Assembly (NCBI GenBank): GCA_016187565.1 | Contig: JACPJR010000014.1 | Span: 1 to 64,000 of the forward strand | Length of the DNA stretch: 64,000 nt | From: Candidatus Woesearchaeota archaeon | GTDB lineage: Archaea > Nanobdellota > Nanobdellia > Woesearchaeales > JACPJR01 | Direction: 5' to 3' | Shown here: one piece after another, positions 34,270-42,962 of the stretch | Position numbering within the stretch: the stretch's first letter is position 1 | Layout of the letters: every line of letters starts with the position of its first letter | Translations under genes and position numbers: made by a program | Notes under the pieces: model-generated | Databases searched by the model: none | The model's input: the letters and a program-made list of their open reading frames with translations, nothing else | What the model was told of the DNA's origin: nothing

Positions 34270-35121
34270 ATGTTAACTGACGACCTTATTGCCTATGTCA
34301 AGGCACAAAAGGAGCAAGGAAAGACAAAAGAACATATACTCTGTGAAGGACTTGACAAGGGCTTTCATGAGCAGGAGTTGGAAGAAGCTTGTGATTACTT
34401 ACGTTGGCGTTCTGCAAATCCAAAACTTCAGGATACTTCATTTGTTCAGCGTACGGTTATGGCAGTAGCACTTCCTATCCGTGCTCTTCCAGATCGTCCT
34501 CTCTTAAGAAAACTTTTGGGAGGTTCATATCCAAAAATTCGACCATATCTCACAACCCTTGTTTTTATCGAGCTTTTTGTTATTGTTCTTGGCGTTCTTG
34601 CCTTACTGAGCATCCAACTCGCCATTCCTTACCGAACTACTTCTCTTGATTCTCGGTCTCAAGTTTCGCTCGATGATGACAGCCCATTATCAGGGAGTGC
34701 GTATCAAACCCTTCTTCGTGAAGAAAAAACCTGTGGCAATGGTATCCTTGACTCTGGAGAGGTATGTGATCTCGCAATAACAGACACTTGTGGAACCTGT
34801 GATGATCAGAATGCATGCACGGTAAATGTTAAGAGAGGAACAGACTGCCAGACAACATGTACTTTTGAAGCCATTACCACCTGTACCTCAAATGATGGAT
34901 GCTGCCCTGAAGGATGCTCAACCATTGATAATGATTGCGTAACAAAACAATGCACTACTAATAATCAATGTGATGATGCAAATTCCTGTACCATTGATCA
35001 GTGTTTGTCTTCTCAAATCTGTTGGTATAACCCAATTACCCAATGTGTTACTGGTGATGGTTGTTGTGCTTCAGGGTGTCATGGATTAACAGATGCAGAC
35101 TGTAGTAAAAAGATGTCGTGA
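34270..35121 (+). CDS. single-pass membrane protein with cysteine-rich extracellular domain
   Basis: 283 aa. A cytosolic N-terminal helical domain (1-60), one membrane helix (about 100-122), then a Cys-rich ectodomain with CGNGILDSGEVCD and repeats of the type CDDxNxCTxDxC...GDGCCxxGCxxxxDxDC. These are disulfide-rich modules common on surface proteins of DPANN archaea. ATG 34270 has GAGGTTG upstream; TTG 34252 is less likely. Its last 43 bp overlap the convergent gene at 35079. Confidence 0.6.
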   Translation: MLTDDLIAYVKAQKEQGKTKEHILCEGLDKGFHEQELEEACDYLRWRSANPKLQDTSFVQRTVMAVALPIRALPDRPLLRKLLGGSYPKIRPYLTTLVFIELFVIVLGVLALLSIQLAIPYRTTSLDSRSQVSLDDDSPLSGSAYQTLLREEKTCGNGILDSGEVCDLAITDTCGTCDDQNACTVNVKRGTDCQTTCTFEAITTCTSNDGCCPEGCSTIDNDCVTKQCTTNNQCDDANSCTIDQCLSSQICWYNPITQCVTGDGCCASGCHGLTDADCSKKMS

Positions 35122-35906
35122 TCCTCACAAATTTCCCGTAATGAAACTTGTTGAGAAAGATGTGAAATAACTCCATCAAGATGGAGTCTACCAAACTCTG
35201 CTAATAGTTCATCAATGTCATCTTCTCTCATTAAGTCTACAATGCTATCTGCCATAACCCTATCTCTCTTATCTACCAAAGATGTTCTATACGAAAAATT
35301 TGCAAATTGACTTGGATCATAGGGTGTTTCGTTTTTTCCTCCATAATATGCTAATGGGGCAGTTAATGGAGAAAAAAAGCATTGAGCAAAGTATTTTATT
35401 CTTTCCCCAGTAGACATATTCGTAAATGGATCATCTGCTTTTTCTAAAGCATGAACATTGTAGCCTCTTTCTTCAGCAATATCTCTAATCGAATCATACC
35501 ATCTTCCATTTCCTAAATGTTGATAAAACAACGTTATTTCAAGAGGTTTAAAACATGCTAACGCATAAAGTAGATTTCCAAATGACATATTCTGTAAATG
35601 ACCACTTCCTGATTCCTCTGCAAAGTGTTGATGTTCATCAACCAGCTTCTGTGCCATTTCATATTCTGTTTTGTTATAATCATGATTTTCCCCAACCAGT
35701 GTTAACTCTTTCTCCTCGCCATCAATATCAATGTGGTATCTCCTTACTTCAAGATATTGGACAGTTTTTCCTTGTTCTATTCTTAGGGAATTATATCTAA
35801 CGAAATCATAACCAACATGAGCAGATACTGCTACATATGAAGCTACGTACAGTCCGATTCCCTGTTTCCATACAATGTTCGCAATCTTTTTAACGTCTAT
35901 GTTCAC
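35079..35906 (-). CDS. TraB/TIKI-like protein (putative)
   Basis: 275 aa. A hydrophobic N-terminal segment (about 13-33) is followed by a domain with LTLVGENHDYNKTE, an internal E-R-G...E-K pattern, and a C-terminal RDRVMADSIVDLM...GRLHLDGVISHL. The last part closely follows the TraB/PrgY/TIKI pattern (RDxxMAxxI...GxxHLxGI). Those proteins are membrane-linked and some are metalloproteases. I hold the family moderately and the activity weakly. Confidence 0.5.
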   Translation of the reverse strand: MNIDVKKIANIVWKQGIGLYVASYVAVSAHVGYDFVRYNSLRIEQGKTVQYLEVRRYHIDIDGEEKELTLVGENHDYNKTEYEMAQKLVDEHQHFAEESGSGHLQNMSFGNLLYALACFKPLEITLFYQHLGNGRWYDSIRDIAEERGYNVHALEKADDPFTNMSTGERIKYFAQCFFSPLTAPLAYYGGKNETPYDPSQFANFSYRTSLVDKRDRVMADSIVDLMREDDIDELLAEFGRLHLDGVISHLSQQVSLREICEDHDIFLLQSASVNP

Positions 35907-35929
35907 ATTATTAACCTCACATTATACCC

Positions 35930-36784
35930 TTATTCTAGAGCCGGATTTTTTCTTCTCGCTACGACAATATGGTTAGTTTCATTGTAACTTACGACATATC
36001 CTCTCTCAATAAGTTTCATGACTCTATTTAAATCAACAATCCTAGCTCCTAATTGTACGTCAATAGCAGTTGCTGCTATTCTTTCTAATTCCTGTTCAGT
36101 CATTCCTAGCGAGTCGCGTGCAAAGTTACTCAAAAGATCACAGTCAACACCTTGTCGCGGTGCATTAATATTGGCATCATAATTTTGATTCATCTTTCTC
36201 ACATACCAGTTGCACAAGAGATTCTGTGATCGTGAAGGTGTAGGAGAAATAGTCTCATGGCAACAACCTTTTCCCGCTATCATCGGGACGTCATGTTCTG
36301 TTCCATACTGAATAACTTTATCTGCAAGTGTTCCACAAGCCTTGTGAAAGGTCACTACATCAAATGCACGAGTTCCCCATCTGAATCGGTAAACGTCTCG
36401 TTCAAGAAAATGTACTCGTGAATTTCTTTCTCCTCTGGCTCTTTTTTTTGCTTTTGCAATGTACTTCTGGATATCATCAAATCCATAGACTTCTACTTCA
36501 GGAAAAAGCTCTGCTATTTTTAATGTTCCTTTTCCTGATCCACAACAAAAATCAGCAAGATAAGTGGGAACCATTTGTTGTTCTCTAGCTCCTTGTTCAA
36601 GTCCTTCCAAGAGTGGATGATTTCCTTCCCAAAACTCTCGATATGTTGCTCGAGAAAGTTCTCTAACAAAGCCGCCATAGTCCCGTGGGAAATGATAGTT
36701 AACTCTCCGCATCTCTGCCAAGCCTGTTTCCAGGTCAGCTCTTACTGCCTCCTCGCGTTGTGGTATTAACGGTAGCCGTCCCAT
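35930..36784 (-). CDS. SAM-dependent methyltransferase (Methyltransf_32-like)
   Basis: 284 aa. Motif I is DFCCGSGKGTL (near 79), with EVYGFDD as the acidic ribose-binding turn, VHFLERD, then the HKACGTLADKVIQYG...GKGCCHE segment. The last element resembles the H-x-C-G-x-x-T/A-D...PCC-H motif of Methyltransf_32 enzymes. The substrate is unknown. A minus-strand TATA (36806-36814) lies 26 nt from the ATG, giving a leaderless mRNA. Confidence 0.72.
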   Translation of the reverse strand: MGRLPLIPQREEAVRADLETGLAEMRRVNYHFPRDYGGFVRELSRATYREFWEGNHPLLEGLEQGAREQQMVPTYLADFCCGSGKGTLKIAELFPEVEVYGFDDIQKYIAKAKKRARGERNSRVHFLERDVYRFRWGTRAFDVVTFHKACGTLADKVIQYGTEHDVPMIAGKGCCHETISPTPSRSQNLLCNWYVRKMNQNYDANINAPRQGVDCDLLSNFARDSLGMTEQELERIAATAIDVQLGARIVDLNRVMKLIERGYVVSYNETNHIVVARRKNPALE

Positions 36785-36876
36785 ACTCTGGCAAACCTTG
36801 TATGCTTTATAAACGTTTATAGTGTAACTTTTTGACTAGCACAAACTATTTAAATCGCAACTCTTTTTACTTTCGA

Positions 36877-37446
36877 ATGATCTTTGTCCTTCAAGAACTC
36901 ATTGACATGCTGATTATGATTGCCTTTATTGGCTTTATTTTCAGCGATCTCTTTAAGCCTGCACGACAACTGATTGATCAAACTGCTGTATCCTCAGGAT
37001 TTGACTGGCATGATTTTTTCTTTGGTTGTGCTGTAGCCGCACCAGCTATTGTTTTTCATGAACTTGCACATAAGTTCGTTGCCCTGAGTTATGGAGTTCA
37101 AGCAACCTTTCATGCGGCCTATCTTTGGCTTTTGGTTGGATTAGTTCTCAAATTATTACATGTTGGGTTTATTTTCTTTGTTCCCGGCTACGTCAGTTAT
37201 TATACTGCCGGGTTAAGTTCATTAAATGTATCTGTCATTGCCTTTGCAGGGCCTTTTATGAACCTTGTCTTATGGCTCGGTTCATGGTTCATGATTAAAC
37301 AACGTTTAGTGAAAAAGAAAAAGACCTTGCTTCTTATGCATGCAACAAAACAGATTAATATGTTTTTGTTCTTCTTCAATATGCTCCCCATTCCACCATT
37401 TGATGGCTATCAAGTCTTTGCCGGATTGTTTAAACTATTTTTTTGA
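36877..37446 (+). CDS. M50-family intramembrane metalloprotease
   Basis: 189 aa with about five hydrophobic segments. The zinc motif HELAHK lies in the second (near 65-70) and the third ligand motif NMLPIPPFDGYQ near the C-terminus. This is the minimal site-2-protease core without PDZ domains. The TATA box at 36847-36855 makes ATG 36877 leaderless; the longer ORF from 36832 would start upstream of the promoter. Confidence 0.87.
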   Translation: MIFVLQELIDMLIMIAFIGFIFSDLFKPARQLIDQTAVSSGFDWHDFFFGCAVAAPAIVFHELAHKFVALSYGVQATFHAAYLWLLVGLVLKLLHVGFIFFVPGYVSYYTAGLSSLNVSVIAFAGPFMNLVLWLGSWFMIKQRLVKKKKTLLLMHATKQINMFLFFFNMLPIPPFDGYQVFAGLFKLFF

Positions 37447-37474
37447 TCAAAGTTTATTTGATCCTAGAGATACT

Positions 37475-38830
37475 TTACCGTAAATACCCTGACTTGTAAA
37501 TACCATAAATTTCCGCAAACATATCCACTAACCTTTGTTGATCATAGTTCTGTAATAATCTTGTTATCCCGGATCCATCCTGAAATTTCTCTTTTGTTGT
37601 ACCCTCAATGAATCCATCAAGGTCTTCTCCCACAAACATTGCATGAACAAGATGCTGTTTGATGGTGTCATAGCTCGTTATATGTGGTATTCTAGTCATT
37701 ACTCTTGCGATTTCTCTGGTAAAGTAGGGAGATTCTAACCGTATGCCATACTGTGCAAACATCTTTCCCATACGAGCCGTAGCATGCTTTGCTAATCCAC
37801 CACGGCCTAATTCTCGATCCAATTTCTTTACCCCAAAGGTCAAGGCCTCTCGAAAATGAACATCTCCTTTATCTTCAGTACCATATCCTGAATCCCGTGG
37901 ATTAAGCCCATAATCATTGATCATTTCATTAGGCCCTTCACCGCAGAAAACCGTTGTTATGCCCTCAGCTTGAATAGCTCGGCCTATCAGGGACATTGCT
38001 ACGGCACAAAACATATTGTCTTTCTTTGGATTTCCGCTTACTTTTAATGATTCTCGTACGACATTCTCCAACACTATGCCCTCAGCGATTCTTTTTGTAT
38101 ACTGTTGTTCTCTTTCTGGATTGTATCTTTCCAGAGTTATTGTTATGCCTGTTTCATCCTCGCTTACCTTGACTTCTGTTAGATCAAGATAAAATCGTTT
38201 GGCAAGTTCTCTGCTTCTTACCACGTCTGGGTTATCGTCATCAACTTTTAAGGTGTATGCAATAATTCTTTTCTGTCGTGTTTGATCCCTTTCCTGTTCC
38301 CTAACTTGGGAAAGCACGTAACCAATGCTCATACTGTCGAGCCCACCTGAAAGCAGTAATCCAATATGAGTGTCATCAATTGTTGCCATTCTTTCTGCCA
38401 CTGATCTATCTAAGAGTCTTCGTACTTTCTTTCCTACGTCAGCAATGTTCCTATAATCGATAGAGTCTGAGGATAAGGTTGGTGGATCATACTTCTCCAA
38501 TGTTGGTCCTCTTTCTTCATCGAGTGGCGAGGCTGAAGCAAAGGTGGCATTATTGACCGTAACTCGGGTATTGTTTGATACTGCCCGTACCCATTCCCAG
38601 CTAAACACCCTTTCCTTCTTCTCCAAATAATCCTTGAGATCTGCAATATTGTGACCAACAATAAGCTCACCTGCATTTATGTCAATATAATAGTGAAGGG
38701 GATTCTCTCCAAGAAAGTCTCGTTCAAGGACTACGTTGTTTCTGGTTTCTTTCATTGTTGAGAAGCGATACCCAACACTGGGGAATATACCCTTTTGTCG
38801 AATATCAATTACTCTAAAGGATTGGGCCAT
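37475..38830 (-). CDS. asparagine-synthetase-like ATP pyrophosphatase lacking the glutaminase Cys
   Basis: 451 aa. The PP-loop LLSGGLDSMSIGYVL lies near 160-174, with the C-terminal synthetase elements VFCGEGPNEMINDYG and SPYFTREIARVM. The N-terminus retains only the end of the glutaminase domain (RDFLGENPLHYYID...GELIVGHNIADLKDYL) and does not start with the catalytic Cys. It probably uses ammonia or another nucleophile, as known for beta-lactam synthetase. It is divergent from a double Lrp regulator. Confidence 0.75.
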   Translation of the reverse strand: MAQSFRVIDIRQKGIFPSVGYRFSTMKETRNNVVLERDFLGENPLHYYIDINAGELIVGHNIADLKDYLEKKERVFSWEWVRAVSNNTRVTVNNATFASASPLDEERGPTLEKYDPPTLSSDSIDYRNIADVGKKVRRLLDRSVAERMATIDDTHIGLLLSGGLDSMSIGYVLSQVREQERDQTRQKRIIAYTLKVDDDNPDVVRSRELAKRFYLDLTEVKVSEDETGITITLERYNPEREQQYTKRIAEGIVLENVVRESLKVSGNPKKDNMFCAVAMSLIGRAIQAEGITTVFCGEGPNEMINDYGLNPRDSGYGTEDKGDVHFREALTFGVKKLDRELGRGGLAKHATARMGKMFAQYGIRLESPYFTREIARVMTRIPHITSYDTIKQHLVHAMFVGEDLDGFIEGTTKEKFQDGSGITRLLQNYDQQRLVDMFAEIYGIYKSGYLR

Positions 38831-38927
38831 ATTACTCCTTTGAAGTTACACTGACTATATTAAACTATTTCCTATTTTTTTTTACAAAATCGTTAAATTT
38901 ATATTAAAAAAGCGATTTATTATAGTT

Positions 38928-39911
38928 ATGTCCCTCTCGCTTGATGTGAAAAATAGAAAGATCCTCTACGAGCTCGATATCAATTCCCGACAATCAAACT
39001 CTGAAATCGCTAAAAAAGTAGGGCTTTCCAAACAGGTTGTTGGTTTCAGAATTAAACGACTTATCAAAGAAAAACTCATTTCTTTTTTTTATTCCGTCAT
39101 AGACATTTCAAAACTTGGATTTACCGTTCATAAAAACTTTCTTAGACTCCAAAACCTTGACAAAGGAAAAGAAAAAGAATTACTTGCATTTTTAGTCAAT
39201 CATCAGAATGTTGTTTGGGTTGCTCATTGTGATGGGAGGTTTGATCTTGCCTTTGGTACCTGGGCCAAGGATATGGCATTTCTTGATAAGACTATAACAG
39301 AATTGAACAAGTTGTTTGGGGCTTATATTGCTGAGCGACAAATCGCTACCATCATTCGAGGTGAATACTTTATTCGTGATTATTTAGCTCATGCAAAAGA
39401 ACCCAGTGCGTATCGTGAATCTTTTTTTGGTGCTGTCCCTACTCCTCTCACACTGGATACCTATGATTGGAAGATACTATTCCTTCTTGGGAAAAACTCA
39501 CGAACATCTGCTGTTTCTCTTGCAAAAGAAGTTTCCTTGAGTGCTGATGCTGTTGCAACACGAATAAGAAAACTAGAAAGATCAGGGGTCATACGCCATT
39601 ATAACATTGTTCCTAATGAAGCCTGTTATCCTTTCCTGCACTATAAAGTCCTTATTGGATTTAGAAACATCACTGAACAACGACAGCAGGCATTACGTGA
39701 ATACTGCAGATTGAATCCACATATTGTTTATATTGTGAAGTCCTTGGGCCCTTGGGAATTTGAAATTGATATGGAGGTTCTAGATGCAGAGCAATTTCGG
39801 GAAATTATGATGGAGATTAAGACAACATTCAATGATATTCTCAAAGATTATTCTACCCTGCACATCTATCAGGTGTATAAGTACAATTTCTGTCCGAGTA
39901 TTCAACCATAA
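38928..39911 (+). CDS. tandem Lrp/AsnC-family regulator (two fused units)
   Basis: 327 aa. It has two consecutive Lrp units, each a winged helix plus RAM-like domain. Unit 1 is LDVKNRKILYELDINSRQSN...VGLSKQVVGFRIKRL (1-150). Unit 2 is LDTYDWKILFLLGKNSRTSA...LSADAVATRIRKLERSGVI (170-320). TTTATATTAAA (38898-38908) lies 26 nt before the ATG, giving a leaderless mRNA. Position suggests control of the divergent synthetase gene. Its 3' end overlaps the convergent phosphatase by 10 bp. Confidence 0.85.
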   Translation: MSLSLDVKNRKILYELDINSRQSNSEIAKKVGLSKQVVGFRIKRLIKEKLISFFYSVIDISKLGFTVHKNFLRLQNLDKGKEKELLAFLVNHQNVVWVAHCDGRFDLAFGTWAKDMAFLDKTITELNKLFGAYIAERQIATIIRGEYFIRDYLAHAKEPSAYRESFFGAVPTPLTLDTYDWKILFLLGKNSRTSAVSLAKEVSLSADAVATRIRKLERSGVIRHYNIVPNEACYPFLHYKVLIGFRNITEQRQQALREYCRLNPHIVYIVKSLGPWEFEIDMEVLDAEQFREIMMEIKTTFNDILKDYSTLHIYQVYKYNFCPSIQP

Positions 39912-40615
39912 GATCTCCCATTTCTCAGTAGCGTCTGAATATTAGCATTAGCTGCAACAACCGTTACTGAACTATCTGCTCTAAAGTTTACGAGAGAAAC
40001 TTCATCATGGCCTTGGTAATAATGACCTCCTTCTGTTCTTGAACGAAGAGCGCTTCCACAGGTTCCTTCTTGCGTTCGTTCCAGAAGATAACTAATGAAT
40101 CCCCCATGAGTGTTGACTACCCATGTACTCATTCCCTGACGAGCATAGGTTGTTCCCATTGCAAGAATCTCTTGAACCCGTTCTTGGATGCTTTCGAGAC
40201 TCTCAATACCAAAATGCTCTTCGAGTTGCCTTCTCAAAGGCGGAGGTAGAAGTTCGATACCAGGTCTAATCCTTCTTACTATCTCACCCAATCCTCTTTC
40301 TCGGCATTGTGCAACTACTTGCTCTGCACTACAGCCTTGTAGTGATCCATAATGTACTTCTCTCAGAAATCCATGGGTGGCATATCCTTGGTGATCGGCT
40401 GTTGCTGCAAATCGTTGTGCATAATCAAGTGTATCTGTTCCTCTTCTAAGATCGGTTGAATCAATCTTTGCTGGTTGAAAATAATCCAACAGTAATCCAA
40501 TATTTCTGGCATCGACTGTTCTTCCTCTTTCCGTCAGGGTTCCATCACGCTGTCCATCAATTTCTCTGTTTCTGTTTGCAACGGTTTCCCCATGTCTCAA
40601 TAAAACAGCAAGCAT
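39902..40615 (-). CDS. histidine phosphatase (phosphoglycerate mutase-like)
   Basis: 237 aa. LLRHGETVANRNREIDGQRDGTLTERG is the RHGE motif with the phospho-His. The downstream acidic E in LREVHYGSLQG and the second His in VVNTHGGFISYLL complete the site. Both phosphatases and mutases share this fold; the substrate is not predictable. No membrane or signal region. Confidence 0.82.
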   Translation of the reverse strand: MLAVLLRHGETVANRNREIDGQRDGTLTERGRTVDARNIGLLLDYFQPAKIDSTDLRRGTDTLDYAQRFAATADHQGYATHGFLREVHYGSLQGCSAEQVVAQCRERGLGEIVRRIRPGIELLPPPLRRQLEEHFGIESLESIQERVQEILAMGTTYARQGMSTWVVNTHGGFISYLLERTQEGTCGSALRSRTEGGHYYQGHDEVSLVNFRADSSVTVVAANANIQTLLRNGRSYG

Positions 40616-40739
40616 TCATGCGTGCCATTTAAACTTATTAATAAATATTCTGTTTCACCCTTAGTATCTCCGATTGGTGAGTTAGATTTTCGTCGATTTC
40701 TTCTTTGGTGCCAAAAAAACTCCAGCAATGCTACTATAG

Positions 40740-41147
40740 TTACAAAAATAAAACACTCACCACATAGCCGATGAGAACACCGACCACCAAACCGAAAAGC
40801 AGCTCAATATAAAACCATTCGCTTTTAAACAGCTTCAAGAGTTCATCACGCTTGACATATTTTTGCAGCCAAATGATACGTTGTTCAACAACGAGCATCA
40901 TGTCTTCTCTTCGTTGAATGTTTCTTATCTGTTCTGCAAGCTCCTCATCTTGAATAACCCATTTAACCCATTCATAAAAATCATTTTTTTCATTGTTAAC
41001 ATGATGGTAAAACATCTCGTCCGGCATAGCCGCAAGCGCATCGTCAAGTTCTTCTAGACTTCTTAATTCGTGCCCCATATGCAAGCGAAAATATTGGTGG
41101 CTATCTTCAATGGGTTGTAAGATCTCTTGTGCTTTTTGTTGTTCCAT
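40740..41147 (-). CDS. DUF5752-like protein with C-terminal membrane anchor
   Basis: 135 aa. The core FRLHMGHELRSLEELDDALAAMPDEMFYHHVNNEKNDFYEWV parallels the neighbour at 41215, so they are paralogs. A hydrophobic C-terminal helix (112-135) anchors this copy. I assign the DUF5752 family from memory of this HVN...NDF pattern next to GH57 genes; the function is unknown. It belongs to the glycan cluster by position. Confidence 0.6.
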   Translation of the reverse strand: MEQQKAQEILQPIEDSHQYFRLHMGHELRSLEELDDALAAMPDEMFYHHVNNEKNDFYEWVKWVIQDEELAEQIRNIQRREDMMLVVEQRIIWLQKYVKRDELLKLFKSEWFYIELLFGLVVGVLIGYVVSVLFL

Positions 41148-41214
41148 AATCTCAACCTCGGAATAGTTAATATTTTATAGTCAATATTTTACTTATCTTT
41201 CTCCAAACATTTTT

Positions 41215-41715
41215 CTAGACTTGGATTTTTCTCAACATATGTCGCATTATTGATTTTTGAAGATGATGTCTACCGGGGTTTTCAAGGATTTGATTTGCAA
41301 GATCAATCTCATGATAAACATCATGAATCCAGTTGTAAAAATCATTGCGAGATTCATTAACATGATGATGGTAAATATCATCTCCCATAGTATCAAGAGC
41401 ATCGACGAGCTCTAATAAATTCTTCAACCGTCGACCATCCATTAACACAAAATGAACATCTTCATGAACATCATGAAACAGCTTATTATTAGTAAGAGTT
41501 CGCGTTACATCAAGGAGAGTTTCATCAAGCGGCACATCAATGTGCTTCACTGTTGTTATAGGAATGTGAACCTCTTTTTTTGCCGTACTTTGATCCTTGA
41601 GTAACGTTTCATTAGGTATTGTTCCATTTGTTTCATGCTTGATAGGAGCTATTCTATGCTTATGCTCTGCTATTGTTTTGTTTCCAGATCTATGTTTTCT
41701 CCCCATAGGGATCAC
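41215..41715 (-). CDS. DUF5752-like protein, soluble paralog
   Basis: 166 aa. A basic N-terminal region (1-90) precedes the shared core FVLMDGRRLKNLLELVDALDTMGDDIYHHHVNESRNDFYNWIHDV and a terminal helix. Unlike its neighbour it lacks a membrane helix. GAGGTGATCC lies just before the start codon. It is in line with the GH57 and glycosyltransferase genes. Function unknown. Confidence 0.6.
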   Translation of the reverse strand: MIPMGRKHRSGNKTIAEHKHRIAPIKHETNGTIPNETLLKDQSTAKKEVHIPITTVKHIDVPLDETLLDVTRTLTNNKLFHDVHEDVHFVLMDGRRLKNLLELVDALDTMGDDIYHHHVNESRNDFYNWIHDVYHEIDLANQILENPGRHHLQKSIMRHMLRKIQV

Positions 41716-41770
41716 CTCATTTCTTGACTCGTCAACTCGTTCATCACCTACTGGCTAATATCATATTAGG

Positions 41771-42949
41771 CTAGGTAATTCTTTTTTTTAGATCAGCAAT
41801 AATATTCATAAACGTGATGTATGCTTCATAAGGACTGTCATACGGGTTGAAATACTTGTGAACATCCCCGTCAGCAAACCATTTCGTGCACATGTAGTAA
41901 AAATGATCGCTGGTTTGCAGTCGACGCCAGTCTTTCAAAAGCTCCGGATTTTTTGACGCTTTAATTGGTGCTTCCAGTGTGTAAAGTTCTCGAATTGCAG
42001 CTTGTTGCATAGTATTTCCCAGCCATGCACTCACATCACGCTCAATATCAGCCCACGAAATAGGATTATGGATATCAAGTTCTCCTACCGGTTCAAATTG
42101 ATGGATAACTTCACTGGGCAAAAGAAAAAAGTTATCAGAATGCTTTAAGATCTCGTGAGGAAGATGCTCGAGAAATGCAAAAATGCCTGTCTCTTCCCAT
42201 TGATGTTCACCGAGTGTTTCATAATCCATGAAAAGATTAACAATATGACCATTCCCATTAATAGCAGAAAGCCACTGACTAAATTTTGGCGCGGTTAATG
42301 GCCATTCGCTCCAATCACGACTACTGAAGCGGAAGGCAATATCATCAGATAATCGGTAATTCTTAAGCAGCAATTTCAATGCATTTGTTGTTTTTGCGCG
42401 GTAGAGAAAATTAGGACTTTTCCATCCGAGAATATGATCAGCACCCTCTGCAAGAACACCTTGATACCCCATTTTTTCAACATGATGGGCAAGCTCATTA
42501 TTATAGATCAGTTCAGTATTTCGAAAAATAACTGGTGTCTTCCCAAAGGTCTGCTGCATCAGTTCATGATGCTGTTGAACCTGTTCATTGAATTCATCTC
42601 TCGCATAGAGATATGCTAAAGAATGGTAATATGTTTCTCCCAAGAATTCAACACATCCTGTTGCAGCAAGCTGACGAAAACTTTCAAGAACTTCGGGAAC
42701 GTAATGAGCACATTGTTCAAGAAATATACCGGTAATACTAAAGGAAACTTTAAAGGAACCATTATTTTCTTTGATAAGTCGATGTAAAAGTGCATTTGCA
42801 GGGAGATAACACTTTTTTGCAACCTTCTGCATAATCGTCTTATTTTTTTCCTCATCAAAATACTGATGATTATGACCTATATCAAACACTCGGTAATTTC
42901 GTAACCGACAGGGTTGATGAACTTGAAAATAAAAACAAACGCCAACGAT
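41771..42949 (-). CDS. GH57 alpha-amylase-type glycosidase, apparent AUC start
   Basis: 392 aa if read from ATC 42949. The conserved GH57 region FYFQVHQPCRLRNY occupies the first 20 codons, which contain no ATG, GTG or TTG. The frame is closed by TGA two codons before the ATC. GAGGTGA sits 6 nt before the ATC, so an AUC start is the simplest reading; the GTG at 42889 would delete the conserved region. Further GH57 regions: GETYYHSLA, VFRNTELIYNNEL and FMDYETLGEH. It acts on alpha-1,4-glucans, fitting the glycogen cluster. Confidence 0.8.
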   Translation of the reverse strand: MVGVCFYFQVHQPCRLRNYRVFDIGHNHQYFDEEKNKTIMQKVAKKCYLPANALLHRLIKENNGSFKVSFSITGIFLEQCAHYVPEVLESFRQLAATGCVEFLGETYYHSLAYLYARDEFNEQVQQHHELMQQTFGKTPVIFRNTELIYNNELAHHVEKMGYQGVLAEGADHILGWKSPNFLYRAKTTNALKLLLKNYRLSDDIAFRFSSRDWSEWPLTAPKFSQWLSAINGNGHIVNLFMDYETLGEHQWEETGIFAFLEHLPHEILKHSDNFFLLPSEVIHQFEPVGELDIHNPISWADIERDVSAWLGNTMQQAAIRELYTLEAPIKASKNPELLKDWRRLQTSDHFYYMCTKWFADGDVHKYFNPYDSPYEAYITFMNIIADLKKRIT

Positions 42950-42962
42950 CTTAACTCACCTC
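42947..42962 (-). promoter_or_regulatory. Shine-Dalgarno and non-canonical AUC start of the GH57 gene
   Basis: GAGGTGA (42956-42962, minus strand) overlaps the end of the glycosyltransferase gene. It is followed by six bases, including that gene's stop, and then ATC (42949-42947). This decides the start of the GH57 reading frame. Confidence 0.65.

Noticed and set aside
37475-38830. Complete glutamine-dependent asparagine synthetase with a missed start
   Set aside because: The protein begins with only the last part of the glutaminase domain, and I see no in-frame upstream sequence that would supply the rest before the divergent promoter.
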